From Sepiola atlantica (lineage: Eukaryota; Mollusca; Cephalopoda; Sepiida; Sepiolidae), in assembly GCA_963556195.1 (NCBI GenBank), contig OY744551.1, positions 3,008,429-3,072,428 of the forward strand: DNA of 64,000 nt, in the 5' to 3' direction. Positions within the stretch are counted from its first letter, which is position 1. Every line of letters starts with the position of its first letter. Shown here in pieces: positions 21,565 to 33,351 of the stretch. The notes under the pieces are model-generated. The model did not search any database. It was not told where the DNA came from and saw only the letters and a program-made list of their open reading frames with translations. A program made the position numbers and the translations under genes.

Positions 21565-21868
21565 CCTCGACCTTTTAGGCTAAGATCAGAGTGTAGTATC
21601 TGTTCCGTTGGATGCTACACTCTGTAGACCGGTACCGTCTTGGACTTTGGACCTTGATTTCACCGATCTGAGGTATTGTCCAGTACACATCAAGGCGGTA
21701 CCCCCCCCCCTCCCAGTCTTTAGCTTCTCTTTGAGAAGGGGGTTTAGTTTATTGCTAATCGCCTGAGACGCCCCAACCGGGGAATGCCGACGGGGCTGCT
21801 CAGGCATTTTTTTGTAGGGCAGTGCGATCATCAACCACACCTGACCTTGTGTCTCACCTCCTGGAGGT
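21565..21868 (+). mobile_element. U2-headed SINE, diverged copy
   Basis: Starts tcctcgaccttttaggctaa and continues gatcagagtgtagtatctgt. The body has ctgtagaccggtaccgtctt, the gcttctctttgagaaggggg hairpin, gtttattgctaatcgcctga and ccgacggggctgctcaggca, and reaches gaccttgtgtctcacc. The subfamily resembles the truncated copy at 5700 (CTCTGTAGA block), so at least two subfamilies exist. Confidence 0.87.
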
Positions 21869-22224
21869 ATATAACTTGGTCTTCTCTGGGATTTGCCTCC
21901 CCAAGGTCCCAGTACTCTCCACACTCTTCCAGTGGAGGTCTGGTTAGTCCTGTACCTCCTCGGTGTTTTCATCCTCCCTGACTTCACGACTATTTCGTTT
22001 TGTATTAGTCGAGGCTGGTGCCATCAGTTTTTTTTTTTTTTTTTAGGGGGGGGAGGGGGGGGGTAGTTTATGAAATTTCTTTAATTTTCCGTAATCTAGA
22101 TATTAATGCGATAGCGTGTGTGTTCGTGTGTCACGCTAACATCAAAAGCTCTGCGCATGCGTGCCGCACCTAGATTTGGATAAGCATTCAAGTCGCCTAA
22201 TTTTCGTCATATTTTCAAGTATTT
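21869..22224. other. Spacer with G-rich run and a short direct repeat
   Basis: 22040-22065 is a near-pure G run. The block gcgatagcgtgtgtgttcgt...tgtcacgctaacatc (22109-22148) recurs at 22402-22440, so the sequence between may be an insertion. Confidence 0.5.
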
Positions 22225-22315
22225 CCCTTTGGCGCAACGGTTAGTGACGTAGAATTTTTACGTCGGTTTTTGACGTCTACCCGACTGGTTTATAGTTCGA
22301 TCCTAACCAAGCTCT
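22225..22315 (+). mobile_element. tRNA-like SINE head
   Basis: tttggcgcaacggttagtga resembles a tRNA 5' arm with A box, and tatagttcgatcctaaccaa contains a B box (gttcgatcc) 55 bases on. Spacing is larger than in a tRNA gene and no clover-leaf closes, so a retroposon head is more likely than a functional tRNA. Confidence 0.5.
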
Positions 22316-22899
22316 AAGATTTTTTTTTCTACATCGAAGCGGAGGGGGGGGGGGGAGGGGAGAGAGAGGGAGGATACGACCGGTAAGATATATATTAATA
22401 CGATAGCGCATGTGTTATTTTGTGTCACGCTTACATCGAAAGCAACGACCTTCCGAATCTTTGTATGCTACTCATGAATTGGAGCCACATTTAATTTAAT
22501 CTAAAGCATTTACAAAGTAAGGTTTAGTCGTCGAAATATTACCTTCCCTAGAAATATCGTATATAAAGAAGTTTTGTAAATTGTTTCATGTATTGTTCAT
22601 TTTTTAAAATAAATATACAAGTCCAAATCTTATCATATTTTATTCAAACATGTATAGATATTAGAAACAAGATAATTAGTATTAAAAACAACATTTCGTG
22701 TAATTTACACGGGTCCCACTAGTTATTATTATCTTTATTTACTCACTAGTGACACACGTCACACGTGCTGGCCAGGTCTTCAGTTCGGGTTTCATCCTAC
22801 TAAGCTCATAGGTAAAATCGAACAGTCCCAAGGTCGAACTTAGATGAAGACAGGCTTTATACGATTTCAGGAAGATGGGAGAATGTCTGAAATAAAATT
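22316..22899. other. AT-rich spacer
   Basis: Contains a G-rich run at 22341-22375. No gene recognised. Confidence 0.35.
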
Positions 22900-22959
22900 G
22901 AGAGGTTTTACAGTGTCAGGCTTATAAGTAGGTCCAATTTAATTATATATAACTCTATA

Positions 22960-23560
22960 AAACCCCGTTTTTCGGGTAGAGCACTGTCGGTGGTTGATCT
23001 CTCCTGCTCCTTCTTAACGAAATGCAAAGCTCTTTGTAAATAAACAAAATGAGCACGGTGAAGAGGTGGTCGATGTTTATATAAATAGACATTGTAGATA
23101 TCAGTCATGAGCGCTACTCTCAATGGCCTAATGGTTAGAGCCGCTAACTATTGACTAGATGGTTAAATGTTCAATCCCGGGCTAGGGAGAGGTGCTATTC
23201 GAGCCACACTGAAGTGCGGTGATATTTAGAAACAGTCTGTGGGTGGATGACTATAGAAGCCCCCACCTCTTTCTTGGGTAGAGCGCTGTCGTTGGGTTAT
23301 GTCTTCTGCGTCTTTTTGGCGTAATGTAAAGCTCTTTGTAAATAAACAAATTGAGCACGGTGGAAGCGGCGGTTAATGTTTATATAAATAGACATTGTAA
23401 ATATCATTTACGGGCGCGTCTCCCGTTGGTCTTATGGATAGAGCTGATGACGATGAACTTGAGGGTTGAAGGTTCGATTTCTGGCTAGGGAGAAGTGTTA
23501 GTCTAGCCGCACTGAAGAGCTGTGATACAGTGAAACAGTCAGTCTGTGGGAACATTTACA
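22960..23560 (+). mobile_element. Tandemly arranged tRNA-derived SINE copies
   Basis: Unit order: tRNA-like head (ggcctaatggttagagccgc with A box, tgttcaatcccgggctaggg with B box), middle cacactgaagtgcggtgata...cagtctgtggg, then tail gtagagcgctgtcg, aaagctctttgtaaataaac. A tail lies at 22970-23050, a complete unit at 23125-23350 and a head and middle at 23410-23560, spaced about 300 bases. The tail is followed each time by atgtttatataaatagacat, which might be the junction. A middle fragment occurs again at 29670-29705. Confidence 0.75.
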
Positions 23561-23874
23561 ACTGTCACAGGATAGATTCAGAGTTGGTTTGAATTCAGAA
23601 TTGCTCTTTTTTCTAGATTGCCTTTTCAAAATTAAAATCGAATCCATCAGTCGTCTCCGAGATTAGAGACTTTGTACTGCAAATAATTTGGTACTTCTGC
23701 AGTTTAGCTGTCACTTACTGTCATCACAAATTGTAATTAAAGAGTTCCATCCAGTCAACCGGAAGTGTTGGACTGATTTTTTTTTTTTATCCCAAAATGG
23801 ATCTGAATTACCTCAATCTGCGAGATATTGGTAGTTTAAAAAAGTTTTATAAAAAACAAAAAAACATGTTGACT
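23561..23874. other. Unrecognised spacer
   Basis: No repeat or gene recognised, apart from a ctgcagtttagctgtcac block (23697) that recurs inverted at about 24880 (gacagctaaactgcagaa). The two could be arms around the following minisatellite. Confidence 0.45.
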
Positions 23875-24715
23875 GTCTGTTGGATTTTCGTTTTAAATGA
23901 TACATTTTCGTTTTAAATGATACATTTTCGTTTAAAAAAAATCACTGTTGGCTATTTTTAGAAAGTGTTAATTCATACAATAAAAAAAATCACTGACTAT
24001 TCATTTAAATGATAAATTTCCGTTTTAAAAATCACTTGACTATTTTGAGAAAGTTTTAAATCATACAATAAAAAAAAATCACTGACTATTCATTTAAATG
24101 ATAAATTTCTGTTTTAAAAATCACTGTTGACTATTTTGAGAAAGTTTTAATTCATATAATAAAAAAAAAATCACTGACTATTCATTTAAATGATAAATTT
24201 TCTTTTTAAAAATCACTGTTGACTATTTTGAGAAAGTTTTAATTCATACAATAAAAAAATCACTGACTATTCATTTAAATGATAAATTTCTGTTTTAAAA
24301 ATCACTGTTGACTATTTTGAGAAAGTTTTAATTCATATAATAAAAAAAAAAAAATCACTGACTATTCATTTAAATGATAAATTTCCGTTTTAAAAATCAC
24401 TTGACTATTTTGAGAAAGTTTTAAATCATACAATAAAAAAAAAATCACTGACTATTCATTTAAATGATAAATTTCCATTTTAAAAATCACTTGACTATTT
24501 TGAGAAAGTTTTAAATCATACAATAAAAAAAAATCACTGACTATTCATTTAAATGATAAATTTCCATTTTAAAAATCACTTGACTATTTTGAGAAAGTTT
24601 TAAATCATACAATAAAAAAAAAATCACTGACTATTCATTTAAATGATAAATTTCCGTTTTAAAAATCACTTGACTATTTTGAGAAAGTTTTAAATCATAC
24701 AATAAAAAAAAACAT
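23875..24715. repeat. AT-rich minisatellite, unit about 90 bp
   Basis: Eight to nine units with aaatcactgactattcattt, aaatgataaatttccg, gactattttgagaaagtttt and aatcatacaataaaaa. Spacing is 89-92 bases, the variation coming from A runs. Confidence 0.95.
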
Positions 24716-25396
24716 TTATTATTTTTATAAATTTTTACATTAAATAAAATATTTTCATATTCAATAAAGAAACATTGTTCGCTGTTATTGTTGTCATTTC
24801 GGATAAAAACATCTAATTCTGTTACTTCCGGTTGGTTGTCTGCCCCTGCGTTCAAAAAAGGAAAGCAAATAAAGTGTGAATGACAGCTAAACTGCAGAAG
24901 TGCCAATAATTTCCCTCTAGAATTAAAATATTTAAAATATTTACATGGACAAATTTGAAAATAAATCTTTACACAAATAAAAACTGACCCATTGTTTCTT
25001 ACGTCTTCAAAATTAACGCACAAAAATGTATTCCTCGGAGACTTCGTCTTGTATGTGAAGAATAAGTTCTCAGATGAGTCCAACGAGAGACAGTTACTAA
25101 TTTTTGCTATAAAAATATTTTGCGCTCATAACTTTGCGGTACAATAGGCTTGAAATATTTAGATGCATTTCTCCCCTTGCTTTGATCAGTTCTCTGTGTC
25201 CAAAAAAAAAAAATGCATTTTCAGTTAAAATTATTTTAAAATGTCATTTTGCCAGTACGGGTTTTACTGCTTTAAAAAAAAGGTATTAACCCCCAAACCC
25301 CAACCAGGCATATCATGTTACTTCATTATTAATTAAAATCAATAATTTAGTTATCTTTGTTAATGTCAAATAAACGTTTGTTTCCTTACAGCTTTT
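24716..25396. other. AT-rich spacer
   Basis: A 150-codon minus-strand frame (24631-25083) overlaps the minisatellite and has no recognisable domain or codon pattern; I do not accept it as a gene. Confidence 0.4.
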
Positions 25397-25838
25397 GGTG
25401 CTTGTGCATATCAACCCTGACATTGAAATATTTAAAGAATGTATAAACTTTATTATGTACTTACGTGTTGGCTGAAAATAAGATTGTGCAGAAAAAATTA
25501 CGCAAATTCATCCAGTAGTTATTAAATTATAAGAAAAAGAAAAAAAATGATTTTACGTACATTTTGACATTTTTGTAAACAATGGAGACCCCAAACCCTG
25601 AAATCGTGAAAATATGAGTTATCGTCCTTGACCACTAGAAAAAGGTGGAAATATCTACCGAGTGATAAAATCGTTTTTTATTAATAATTAAATAAATACT
25701 GGATGAATTTGCATAATTTTTGGCGTACAGTTCTTTTTTTCATCTACCACGTAAGTACATAACAAAGTTTATACATTTCTTTAGCTATTTTATTTATAAG
25801 AGCGGTCTAACATGTCGGGGTTGATATGCACAAGCACC
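25397..25838 (+). mobile_element. 450-bp MITE family, copy 2
   Basis: Termini ggtgcttgtgcatatcaacc and inverted ggtgcttgtgcatatcaacc. Flanks 25389-25396 and 25839-25846 are both cagctttt. About 95 percent alike by eye to copy 1 (12860), with small indels, so the family moved relatively recently. Confidence 0.96.
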
Positions 25839-25846
25839 CAGCTTTT

Positions 25847-26447
25847 TACTATAAAATTTATTCTCATGTTTATTACTTTTATTGTAAACGTTTTTAAAAA
25901 ATAACCTCTTCACTCATTTCTGAGGTGACAAAATATTAAAAATCCCAACTTACGAGTTAATTTGATTGTATTGCAGTGGTTTATCCGTTTTTTTCCCCCC
26001 AGTCTCTCATAAGTCAAATAATTGTAAGAAATGAATAGACTAATATTTATAGAAAGCAAATATAATTCTTTAGCTGGTAGCTAAATTAGATTGAGCAATG
26101 AACAATTTTATTTTTATTAATGATGTAAGCTCATCTTTCTGTATAAGGCATTATCGAAAAATGTCTCCATTTTACCAATCTTCTGCACCAGAATAAGTAT
26201 TTATTGAAAGAAACTGAAGCAAAATATATAAAATCCATGCAGAAAACGAAAAGGAAGAAATCGCTAGTCAGAATCAAATATCGATGTTTAGATCTACCTT
26301 TGAGAATCCGGCTGACTTAAAGTTATATATATATATATATATTAGTATTTCATGTATCCACATACAATTTTATAAGGAGATATAATTTTTTATGTATCAA
26401 TTTTCAGTATTTACTCTAACAGTGCTCGATACATAAGTAGAGCTAGG
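25847..26447. other. AT-rich spacer
   Basis: No gene recognised; a short TA run at 26324-26342. Confidence 0.35.
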
Positions 26448-26606
26448 TAGTAAGCTATGAAAATATATTTATGGCAATTAAGCTACACAGAGGCTCCCGT
26501 GTTTAATTTCCGGGTCGGAATCTTCAGGCTGAAGATTCCCACACACCGGGGATGAAACGCAGGAGCCTATTTGTAGCTTAATTGCCATAAATATATTTTC
26601 ATAGCT

Positions 26607-26611
<5 letters not shown>
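26448..26611. repeat. Near-perfect palindrome, about 47-base arms
   Basis: tagtaagctatgaaaatata with atttatggcaattaagctac pairs perfectly with the inverse at 26560-26611. The centre carries ggctcccgtg...cgcaggagcc, extending the stem. The right arm runs directly into a TA microsatellite. Probably a foldback transposon, though I see no duplication. Confidence 0.85.
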
Positions 26612-26645
<34 letters not shown>

Positions 26646-26792
26646 TAAATTGAGTTCATATGTATGTACAGTAAGAATTATGATTTCATTTATTTTAGGA
26701 AAAAAAAACCCAAAACATTCTGGTTTGCTTTCTAAATTTAAAATAATGTCAAATTCACAATGTTAAAAAAAGAGGGACTATATATATATATA

Positions 26793-27028
26793 CAGGGTGT
26801 CTCAAAAAAATGTACTCACTCTTAGAATGACGAGAAAACCTTTATTTACCTTGGTGCGCGTTATCAGCTTTGTTTGAACAATAATGGTCATCAGTTTGAA
26901 CATTTGCGAACATGATTCTTCAATTACATCTGTCTCATGTATTCGATGCTATTTCATTTCACTCTATGTTCATGAATAAAAGTTTTCTCGTCATTCTACG
27001 AGTGAGTACATTTTTTTGAGACACCCTG
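26793..27028. mobile_element. Mariner-type MITE, CAGGGTGTCTCAAAAAAATG termini
   Basis: Starts cagggtgtctcaaaaaaatg, then tactcactc, and ends with its exact inverse; both ends abut TA within TA microsatellites. Secondary pairing includes gaatgacgagaaaac with gttttctcgtcattct. 236 bp, no coding capacity. CAGGGTG termini with TA targets are typical of Tc1/mariner-derived miniature elements. Confidence 0.85.
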
Positions 27029-27326
27029 TATATATATATATATATATATATATAAGAAGTGTGTATGTGTGGTAAAAATTATAAGTCATTAAAACAAATT
27101 TATTCCGGATCACATAGAAAAGAAACTCATTTCTGTGTTTTCTATGTGAACTCTCCCAAATCTGCAAATGATTGTAAGCTCAATAGCTTATTAGTTAAAT
27201 AAATTAGAGTTTTTATAGAATTGCAAAATTTGAAACCTGAATAAAACTTTCTCAGAAAGATGTGGATCATAATAAATCCTGCACGAATCACCATTTAAAT
27301 ACGTATTAAATCAATTCAATATAATT

Positions 27327-27328
<2 letters not shown>

Positions 27329-27380
<52 letters not shown>
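27329..27380. repeat. (GT)n microsatellite
   Basis: About 26 uninterrupted GT dinucleotides. Confidence 0.98.
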
Positions 27381-27382
<2 letters not shown>

Positions 27383-29049
27383 ACCCACATACAGACTTTT
27401 CATGGCTGGGTTTGGTATTTGTGGGGTTCATACCATTTTTCAACAATTTTTACTAACAACAGAAAACCGATTGATTTGAAACCGTATCAACAGATTTAAA
27501 TGTAAAAAAAATTATAAACTTTATTTTCATTTTTAATTTAAGAAATTTTATCTTTTATATTTAAAAAAAAATAATTTGGAGCAAAAAGCGGGATCTGTTG
27601 TATATACGTGTACGATGTCAGCGTATAGAAGGGGGGGGGTTGTTTCTTGGGTATTTTGTTTATTGATTTTTTTTGTGAATATTAACGATTTTACAAGTAT
27701 ATATATAAAAAGACTGGCCATTTTTTTTTTAGTTCAGGGGGTCAGGAGGTATGAAAATCCCCCTTGCCCACCCTCCCTGTAGCATAGGTACTTGTTTTAA
27801 AGGTTGGAGCCTGAGCAGATATAGTAAAAGGCAGATGCGAAAGTCAGTGTGACATTTTATGGAGTCAGAGTCAGAGAGTCGTGGAGTCAGAGTCGAACCA
27901 AATTCATTGCTTTAGGAGTTGGATAGGGTGAAAAAAAAAAATGTACGATTGAAAACAAAAAAAGAGAAAAAAAAAAAGAGAAAAATGCCCAAAATGAATA
28001 TTTTTTTTGCACTGAATTTCCTATATTTTTGGTTGATAAAAAGAAAAAAAAAACGACCACAACTTAGTGACTTAGAATTCCATACACACTGAAAGAATAT
28101 GAACTTTTAAAACAAGATACGAACATAAAAGTCACAGAGTACACACGCTAAATAATAACAAACATTTTGATATATATATATATATACTTTTTTTTTTAGA
28201 TTTGGGCATTTTTCATCGTGTATCAATCTATTTTTTTAAAATTTAATTCAAATTTCATTCATAATAATATGTCACCACCATCACTGACTCTCGAATTTAA
28301 ATTCAGAAAGCCTCGAAAAACATGTCCGTCCGCCTTAAAATAAAACAAATTATCATGGGTAGTGGAAGATTTCTTCGGCCGTAGTTTAACCTTTTAAAAA
28401 AATTTCAGGAGTCGAACGTTCGGGATACCGACTCCACAGATTTGTTTGCACCAACCATTCCCCCCCCCCCCTCTCGTTAATAAAAAGAAATAAACAAATA
28501 AATCAAAAAACAATTTTAACTTGATTATTGTCTAGGACAAAGTATCTGAAAAATAGTATTAAAAACGAAAACTTACATGTAAGGTTTGATTAAGTAAGAA
28601 AATGGAATTTTTCATTAAATTAAATGAAATTAAAAATCGTGTACAGGAAGTTACGTCATGGGAGGAAGTATGTGTCAGAGAAGTGATATTTGATCCTGCC
28701 TTTGGGTTGTGCTGCACCGAGACAAACGAACGTCTGGTTTCGAGGGTGCTGCTATCATCCCTACACAGATTGTAAGCCGGCAAGATGAAGTTCACCTAGA
28801 GCAAATAATGGAGTTGTTAGCTGTTCTTTTTTTAATTTTTTATTTGTTATGTGATTACAGCTGCACCGAAAGAGAGGAAGACACAGAAACATATACTGCT
28901 ACAGCACCGTTACGAGACGTCACTATCTATTGAGCCAACTAATTATGTGGATTAGACATTAATTCAAACATAAGTGAGCATAAAAATAAATGAATGAATG
29001 TATAATCAAACAGCTGTTTTTTACTTTAAGCTGAGCATACACTTCTCTT
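27381..29049. other. AT-rich intergenic sequence
   Basis: No gene or repeat family recognised. Two short frames around 28559-28933 overlap on opposite strands and have no domain. 27860-27910 repeats gagtcagagt several times; a related gagtcggagtt motif occurs at about 61015-61130. Confidence 0.4.
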
Positions 29050-29640
29050 TATATAATAGATTGTGCTCGCCAACTGCCATCAGCTTACTCTCAGCAGGTG
29101 CTGAATTATAGTTGACAGGTTAGGAGCGCTTCTTTCGTTTGCTTCACAGCATCTCATTGTCAGATCACCAGCTCGGTTGAGAAAAGTCATGCTAATGTTT
29201 TGTTTCCTAGCACAGCTATGCCGGCTTCGCCGTTGGGTGATCAATGTTTAAGGCATGACTCGATGATGTGGTCTACTGTCTGTTCAGAGTGATCACAGTC
29301 ACAGACAGCCGAGTCCCTAAGTTCCCATCCTTTCATGGTCGCGGCGAAACGGCCGACACCTGTCCTGAGGCGGTTGAGCATTGTCCACTGCCGGCGAGGG
29401 AGGTCCATGCCTGGTAGGGTATCCGGGTCCTCCACAAATCTGTGCAAGCTCGATTTATCTGCTGCCTGCCATTTCTCCGTCCAGCGACGTTTCAGCCAGA
29501 TTCGTTTTGTGATGTCACCAGGTGTTGAAAGCAGGAGCTGGTGGGCATGCTCCAAGAATGGGCGTCGTGACTTCAGGCGAGCCCGTGGAGGGGTCACTGT
29601 GGCGAGCTGACTGATGTCTAGACAGTCGAGTTTCAATCTC
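29050..29640 (-). pseudogene. LINE reverse-transcriptase C-terminal fragment (zinc-knuckle tail)
   Basis: A 131-residue minus-strand frame (29241-29636) contains PRRQWTMLNRLRTGVGRFAA, then WELRDSAVCDC and SEQTVDHIIESC. The LNRLRTG-GR spacing followed by C-C-x(n)-QT--HI---C is a recurrent C-terminal domain of animal non-LTR polymerases. It is 5' truncated and the 3' untranslated part probably runs on to about 29050. The plus-strand frame over it is a shadow. Confidence 0.85.
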
Positions 29641-29710
29641 GGCTTGAGGCATTTGCTTGTCTAGCAATACTAAAGATCTGTGATACAGTAAAACAGTCTG
29701 TGGATGACAT
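29641..29710. mobile_element. Fragment of the tRNA-SINE at 23 kb
   Basis: ctgtgatacagtaaaacagt followed by ctgtggatgac matches the SINE middle at 23519-23550. Confidence 0.6.
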
Positions 29711-29737
29711 ATATATATATATATCATATTTATCATC

Positions 29738-29775
29738 CTGATGAAGTCTTATAAATAAAGACGAAACGTTGATGT
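29738..29775 (+). ncRNA. Hammerhead-ribozyme-like motif of a Penelope-type repeat
   Basis: ctgatga is followed by gtctt-ataaata-aagac, a 5-bp stem with loop, and then gaaac and a gta triplet. This is the order of the hammerhead core (CUGAUGA, stem II, GAAA, short stem III, NUH). Penelope-like elements are known to carry such minimal ribozymes. Stem I pairing is not convincing here, so activity is doubtful. Related motifs lie at 33618, 57345-57385 (minus) and 58893. Confidence 0.45.
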
Positions 29776-30417
29776 ACACATAAAAACATCCATTTTTTGG
29801 TTTTCCTTTTTCATTTTCCCATCACGTCAGATTACTTTCATCCTTCTCTTCCCATATATATATATATATATATATATGTATATCTCTTTCAGCAAAATAT
29901 GCAAATAATTCATGCAAAAAGAAAAACAGCAAAGTTTTTTTTTTTATGCCTTTGCAGAATCATTTAACTTACATCCGATTCTAATTTTACGATGAGTCGA
30001 CGTTGGGGTTTTTTTGAGAGATAATTTTTTTTATTTAAAAAAAATTTTTTTTTTAGTTACTGAGGGGAAGGTGGGGGGAGCGTATTTAATCCTTGCGTAA
30101 TCTCTGGTTTTAGATATTTGTTTTTTTTTAAAGGGTGGGGGTTATTGTTTTCTCTAAAAAGCCTTGACTTGCAAAAATGTTTTATATTAGAGCTTAAAAA
30201 ATAAAATTAAAATTACCCCCCCCCCCCCGTCCCGCTCAAGGTTAACATTTTCTTTTAATAATTTCGAAAACATGATGATCTCAAATAAAAATTAAAAAAC
30301 GAAAACTGCACATCAAAATGCATACAAATAGTTGCACTTAAAGGGACGGTTAGAATCTTTAAAAGATCTCTCGGTTAGAGTCTCTGAAGTAGCAGGTGAA
30401 TATCTGGCATCCCCACC
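29776..30417. other. AT-rich spacer with TA runs
   Basis: TA microsatellite at 29854-29882, A/T homopolymers and a C run at 30215-30228. No gene recognised. Confidence 0.4.
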
Positions 30418-30742
30418 AAAAGCAAAGAGAAATTACAAATTACAAATTGAAACTCTATCAGCGGTTGAAATATCAGTACAAACTTTTTCCCTTGGCAGCT
30501 ATTTAAAGATTTTTAACATTCCATCACTATTTACACAATTTAATTTTATCAACAGCATCTTTTTTATTTTAAACTACTTGCAAATATATGCTCCCCATCC
30601 CCAGCAAAAGCAATAAGAAAGAAAATTACAAATTGAAACTCTTTCAGTGGTTGCAACATCAGTACAAACTTTTTCCCTTGGCAGCTATTTAAAGATCTTT
30701 AACATTCCATCACTATTTACACGATTTGATTTCTTCAGCATA
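30418..30742. repeat. Tandem duplication, about 187-bp period
   Basis: aaattacaaattgaaactct, agtacaaactttttcccttg and gcagctatttaaagat occur in two copies (30418-30562, 30604-30742) that differ at few positions. Confidence 0.9.
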
Positions 30743-30971
30743 GGGTTAGGGTGTTAGGGTTGCATTTCTACATACGTAATATTTATACAACTTACGGGTA
30801 CTTTCCTACTTTAACAAATATAAAATCCTTTCAGCAAAACAGTCTTTAAGTCGCATTTCTACGCATTTAATATCTAAACAGAAATTTCTTTAATGTCAAT
30901 TTGAACATTTTTGTCACCTTTTTAAAATGTTGACATATGCTGACAGGACTAATTTTAAAAAGGAATATGTG

Positions 30972-31006
<35 letters not shown>

Positions 31007-31337
31007 TTATTTAGGAATATATTTTATTTTTTTATAATTTTCAATTAAAAATTATTTTAGTTTATTAATAATTTTTATAAATCACATTTTTATTATTTTC
31101 ATTTTTAGTCTCATGCTAAAGTTCGACGTTTCATGAATGCCTTCCAACTTTTCACTTTGATGGTGTACGCTTTTTATTTGACAACAGTTCTCTGACGACA
31201 GGATTCTTTTGTTTACTGCCTGAATTTGTTCAAGAATGTTTTGGATTCTCATAGAAACATATGTTAGCTTGTCTTTGCTTCGAAACTGACAATAAATCAT
31301 GATATGACATAACTTTGGTCTGTCAATTTATTTATAT

Positions 31338-31375
<38 letters not shown>

Positions 31376-32089
31376 TGTTCTTGTTTTATGGTAAAATCAA
31401 AATGGCGTCTCAATCTGAATTTTGTCATCCTATTAACAGCAGGGGGGAGAGCTTTCGCATGAATGTTGACTGTTTTTCCATTTCATCATTGAACTTTTGA
31501 CATGATCTAACATTTTTATAACACACGTTTCGAGATTTAAACACCTACCATTTGATAAAGAGGTTTTCCTCGAAATATATTATGGAACTCGGCCACACAG
31601 ACTACATCAGTGTTTAAGTCTTGCCTAATCAAGTAAGATTTGATATATATATAAAAAAAAAATTTATTAAAAAATTTTTTTTTCAAATATATTATCAAAG
31701 TCACTTGTTTTTGTCTTACTTCTCAACGCCAACATTTTTTCCATTTCTTGCATTGTAATAGCCTTCTAATACTCCTCTATATTTTTGTAAATGTTTTCCT
31801 TGAGGTTTCTGATGAGCAGCGTGTAACTGCTTCTGATTGTAGCATCTTTGACGTTAAGATTGTAAAAATATAAGTAACTAACATTATGTTGTATGGTTAG
31901 TCGAAAGCATATGTAGGCCTAATCTTTAGATTCTGGACTACCTTCTCTAGCTAATAGAATGGTGTTATGGATATACACTCCAAGCTGGATATGTTTATGT
32001 AAGTCTTTACGGCAGAGTGGGAGGTACCCTGGCATATCAAAAGTTATGACATGCATATATGAGTAACACTGACACATTATACATAATTA
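30743..32089. other. AT-rich spacer with poly(A) and TA microsatellites
   Basis: Poly(A) of about 33 at 30972-31004 and a TA run near 31340-31371. A ttgataaagaggttttcctc followed by gaaatata at about 31550 resembles the degenerate Penelope-type motif. No gene. Confidence 0.4.
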
Positions 32090-32990
32090 AACATTTCTAG
32101 AAAACAATTTCTAGAAATTAAAAAAATATTTCCAGAAATATTTAATTCTAGAACAAATTTAGAATTTCTAGAAAGTCTGGCTCAAGATTATCTTCATTAA
32201 CTTTATTTTAATTATAATTATTTTTTTTATAGATTATTTTATTTAAAAAAAGATAATGTATCAACAATTTCTAGAAACATCTTATAATTCCTAGAAATTA
32301 TTTCCAGAAATTATAATCATTTCTGAAAACAATTTCTAGAAAATAAATTCTCGCAATTAGAAAATATTACTAGAAATATTTAATTCTAGAAAAAAAATCT
32401 AGAATGTGCTTCCAATATTTCTAGAGAGTTTGACTGAAGATTTTTTTCATTTATTTTTTAAAATTATTTTCTTACTGATTTTATTTTATTTTATTTTAAA
32501 AAGGTAACATATCAACAATTTCTTTAAATATTTTATTCTAGAAAAAATCTAAAATAGGTTTTCAAAATCTCTAGAAAAGATTTTATTTATTTTTTATTGT
32601 AAAAAGATAACTCCGCAGCAAGCATTATGTGGGATAAGATATTTAAAATTGTCTCATATAAGAAAATCTTTCTAGTAACAAGAGTTTATTTAGTAACAAA
32701 AAATAAATTAACTTTTGTTAGAATTTAATACAATTATGCTCAATTTCATTTAATATTCTAAAAAATATTTCAAGAAAGGTTTTCCAGAAATTCAACATTT
32801 CTGGAAATGTTCTCAATTCCAGTAAATAGAAATTCTTTTGAAAAAAATATTCAGAAACCATTTCCAGAATTTCTAGAAAAGGTGGTTCTAGATTAGCATT
32901 TTTCTTTTAATTCTGAAAAAAAAATGAAATAAATATAAATTAAGATTAAAGAAAAAGTAAACTCGGAAATTTCCAGAAAAACAAAATAAA
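32090..32990. repeat. Cluster of TTCTAGAA-type palindromes
   Basis: At least ten exact ttctagaa or ttccagaa octamers and about ten one-base variants lie in 0.9 kb of AT-rich sequence, with irregular spacing (examples at about 32095, 32110, 32129, 32168, 32270, 32336, 32536, 32868 and 32875). The copies have no common longer unit. TTCnnGAA is the half-site pair of the heat-shock element. This could be functional, or a degenerate simple repeat. Confidence 0.6.
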
Positions 32991-33351
32991 AACAAAACAA
33001 AAAAATAACAGAACACAAAAACAAAAATTGTCAAATAAAAAGAACTTTTTTTCTCTCATATTTCTTTTTCTTTTAGAAAACTATTTGACAGAACAAAAAA
33101 AACGAAAAACAAAAAAAAACTAAATGGTTGGTGTAAATATATCTAAGTCTTGATTTTGATCTTCTCTGACCCCGCTGTGGCTGCTTTTGAGCACCCCCGA
33201 CAGAAGTTCTCTGGTAGGTTGGGTATATAAAAAAAAAATTCATTTTGAAAAAAAAAAAAAAAAAAAAAAAATTTAAAAAAAATCTCAAACGTCTGTAAAC
33301 AGACAGACTGGAACAAAAAGAAAATATAAATATATATATATATATATATAT
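32991..33351. other. A/T-rich low-complexity spacer
   Basis: Poly(A)-rich runs and a TA microsatellite at 33328-33352. Confidence 0.5.

Noticed and set aside
22225..22315. Functional tRNA gene
   Set aside because: A and B boxes are too far apart and no acceptor stem closes, so I list it only as a tRNA-like SINE head.
24631..25083. 150-codon minus-strand frame
   Set aside because: Starts in a minisatellite, AT-driven composition and no motif; no splice or promoter context.
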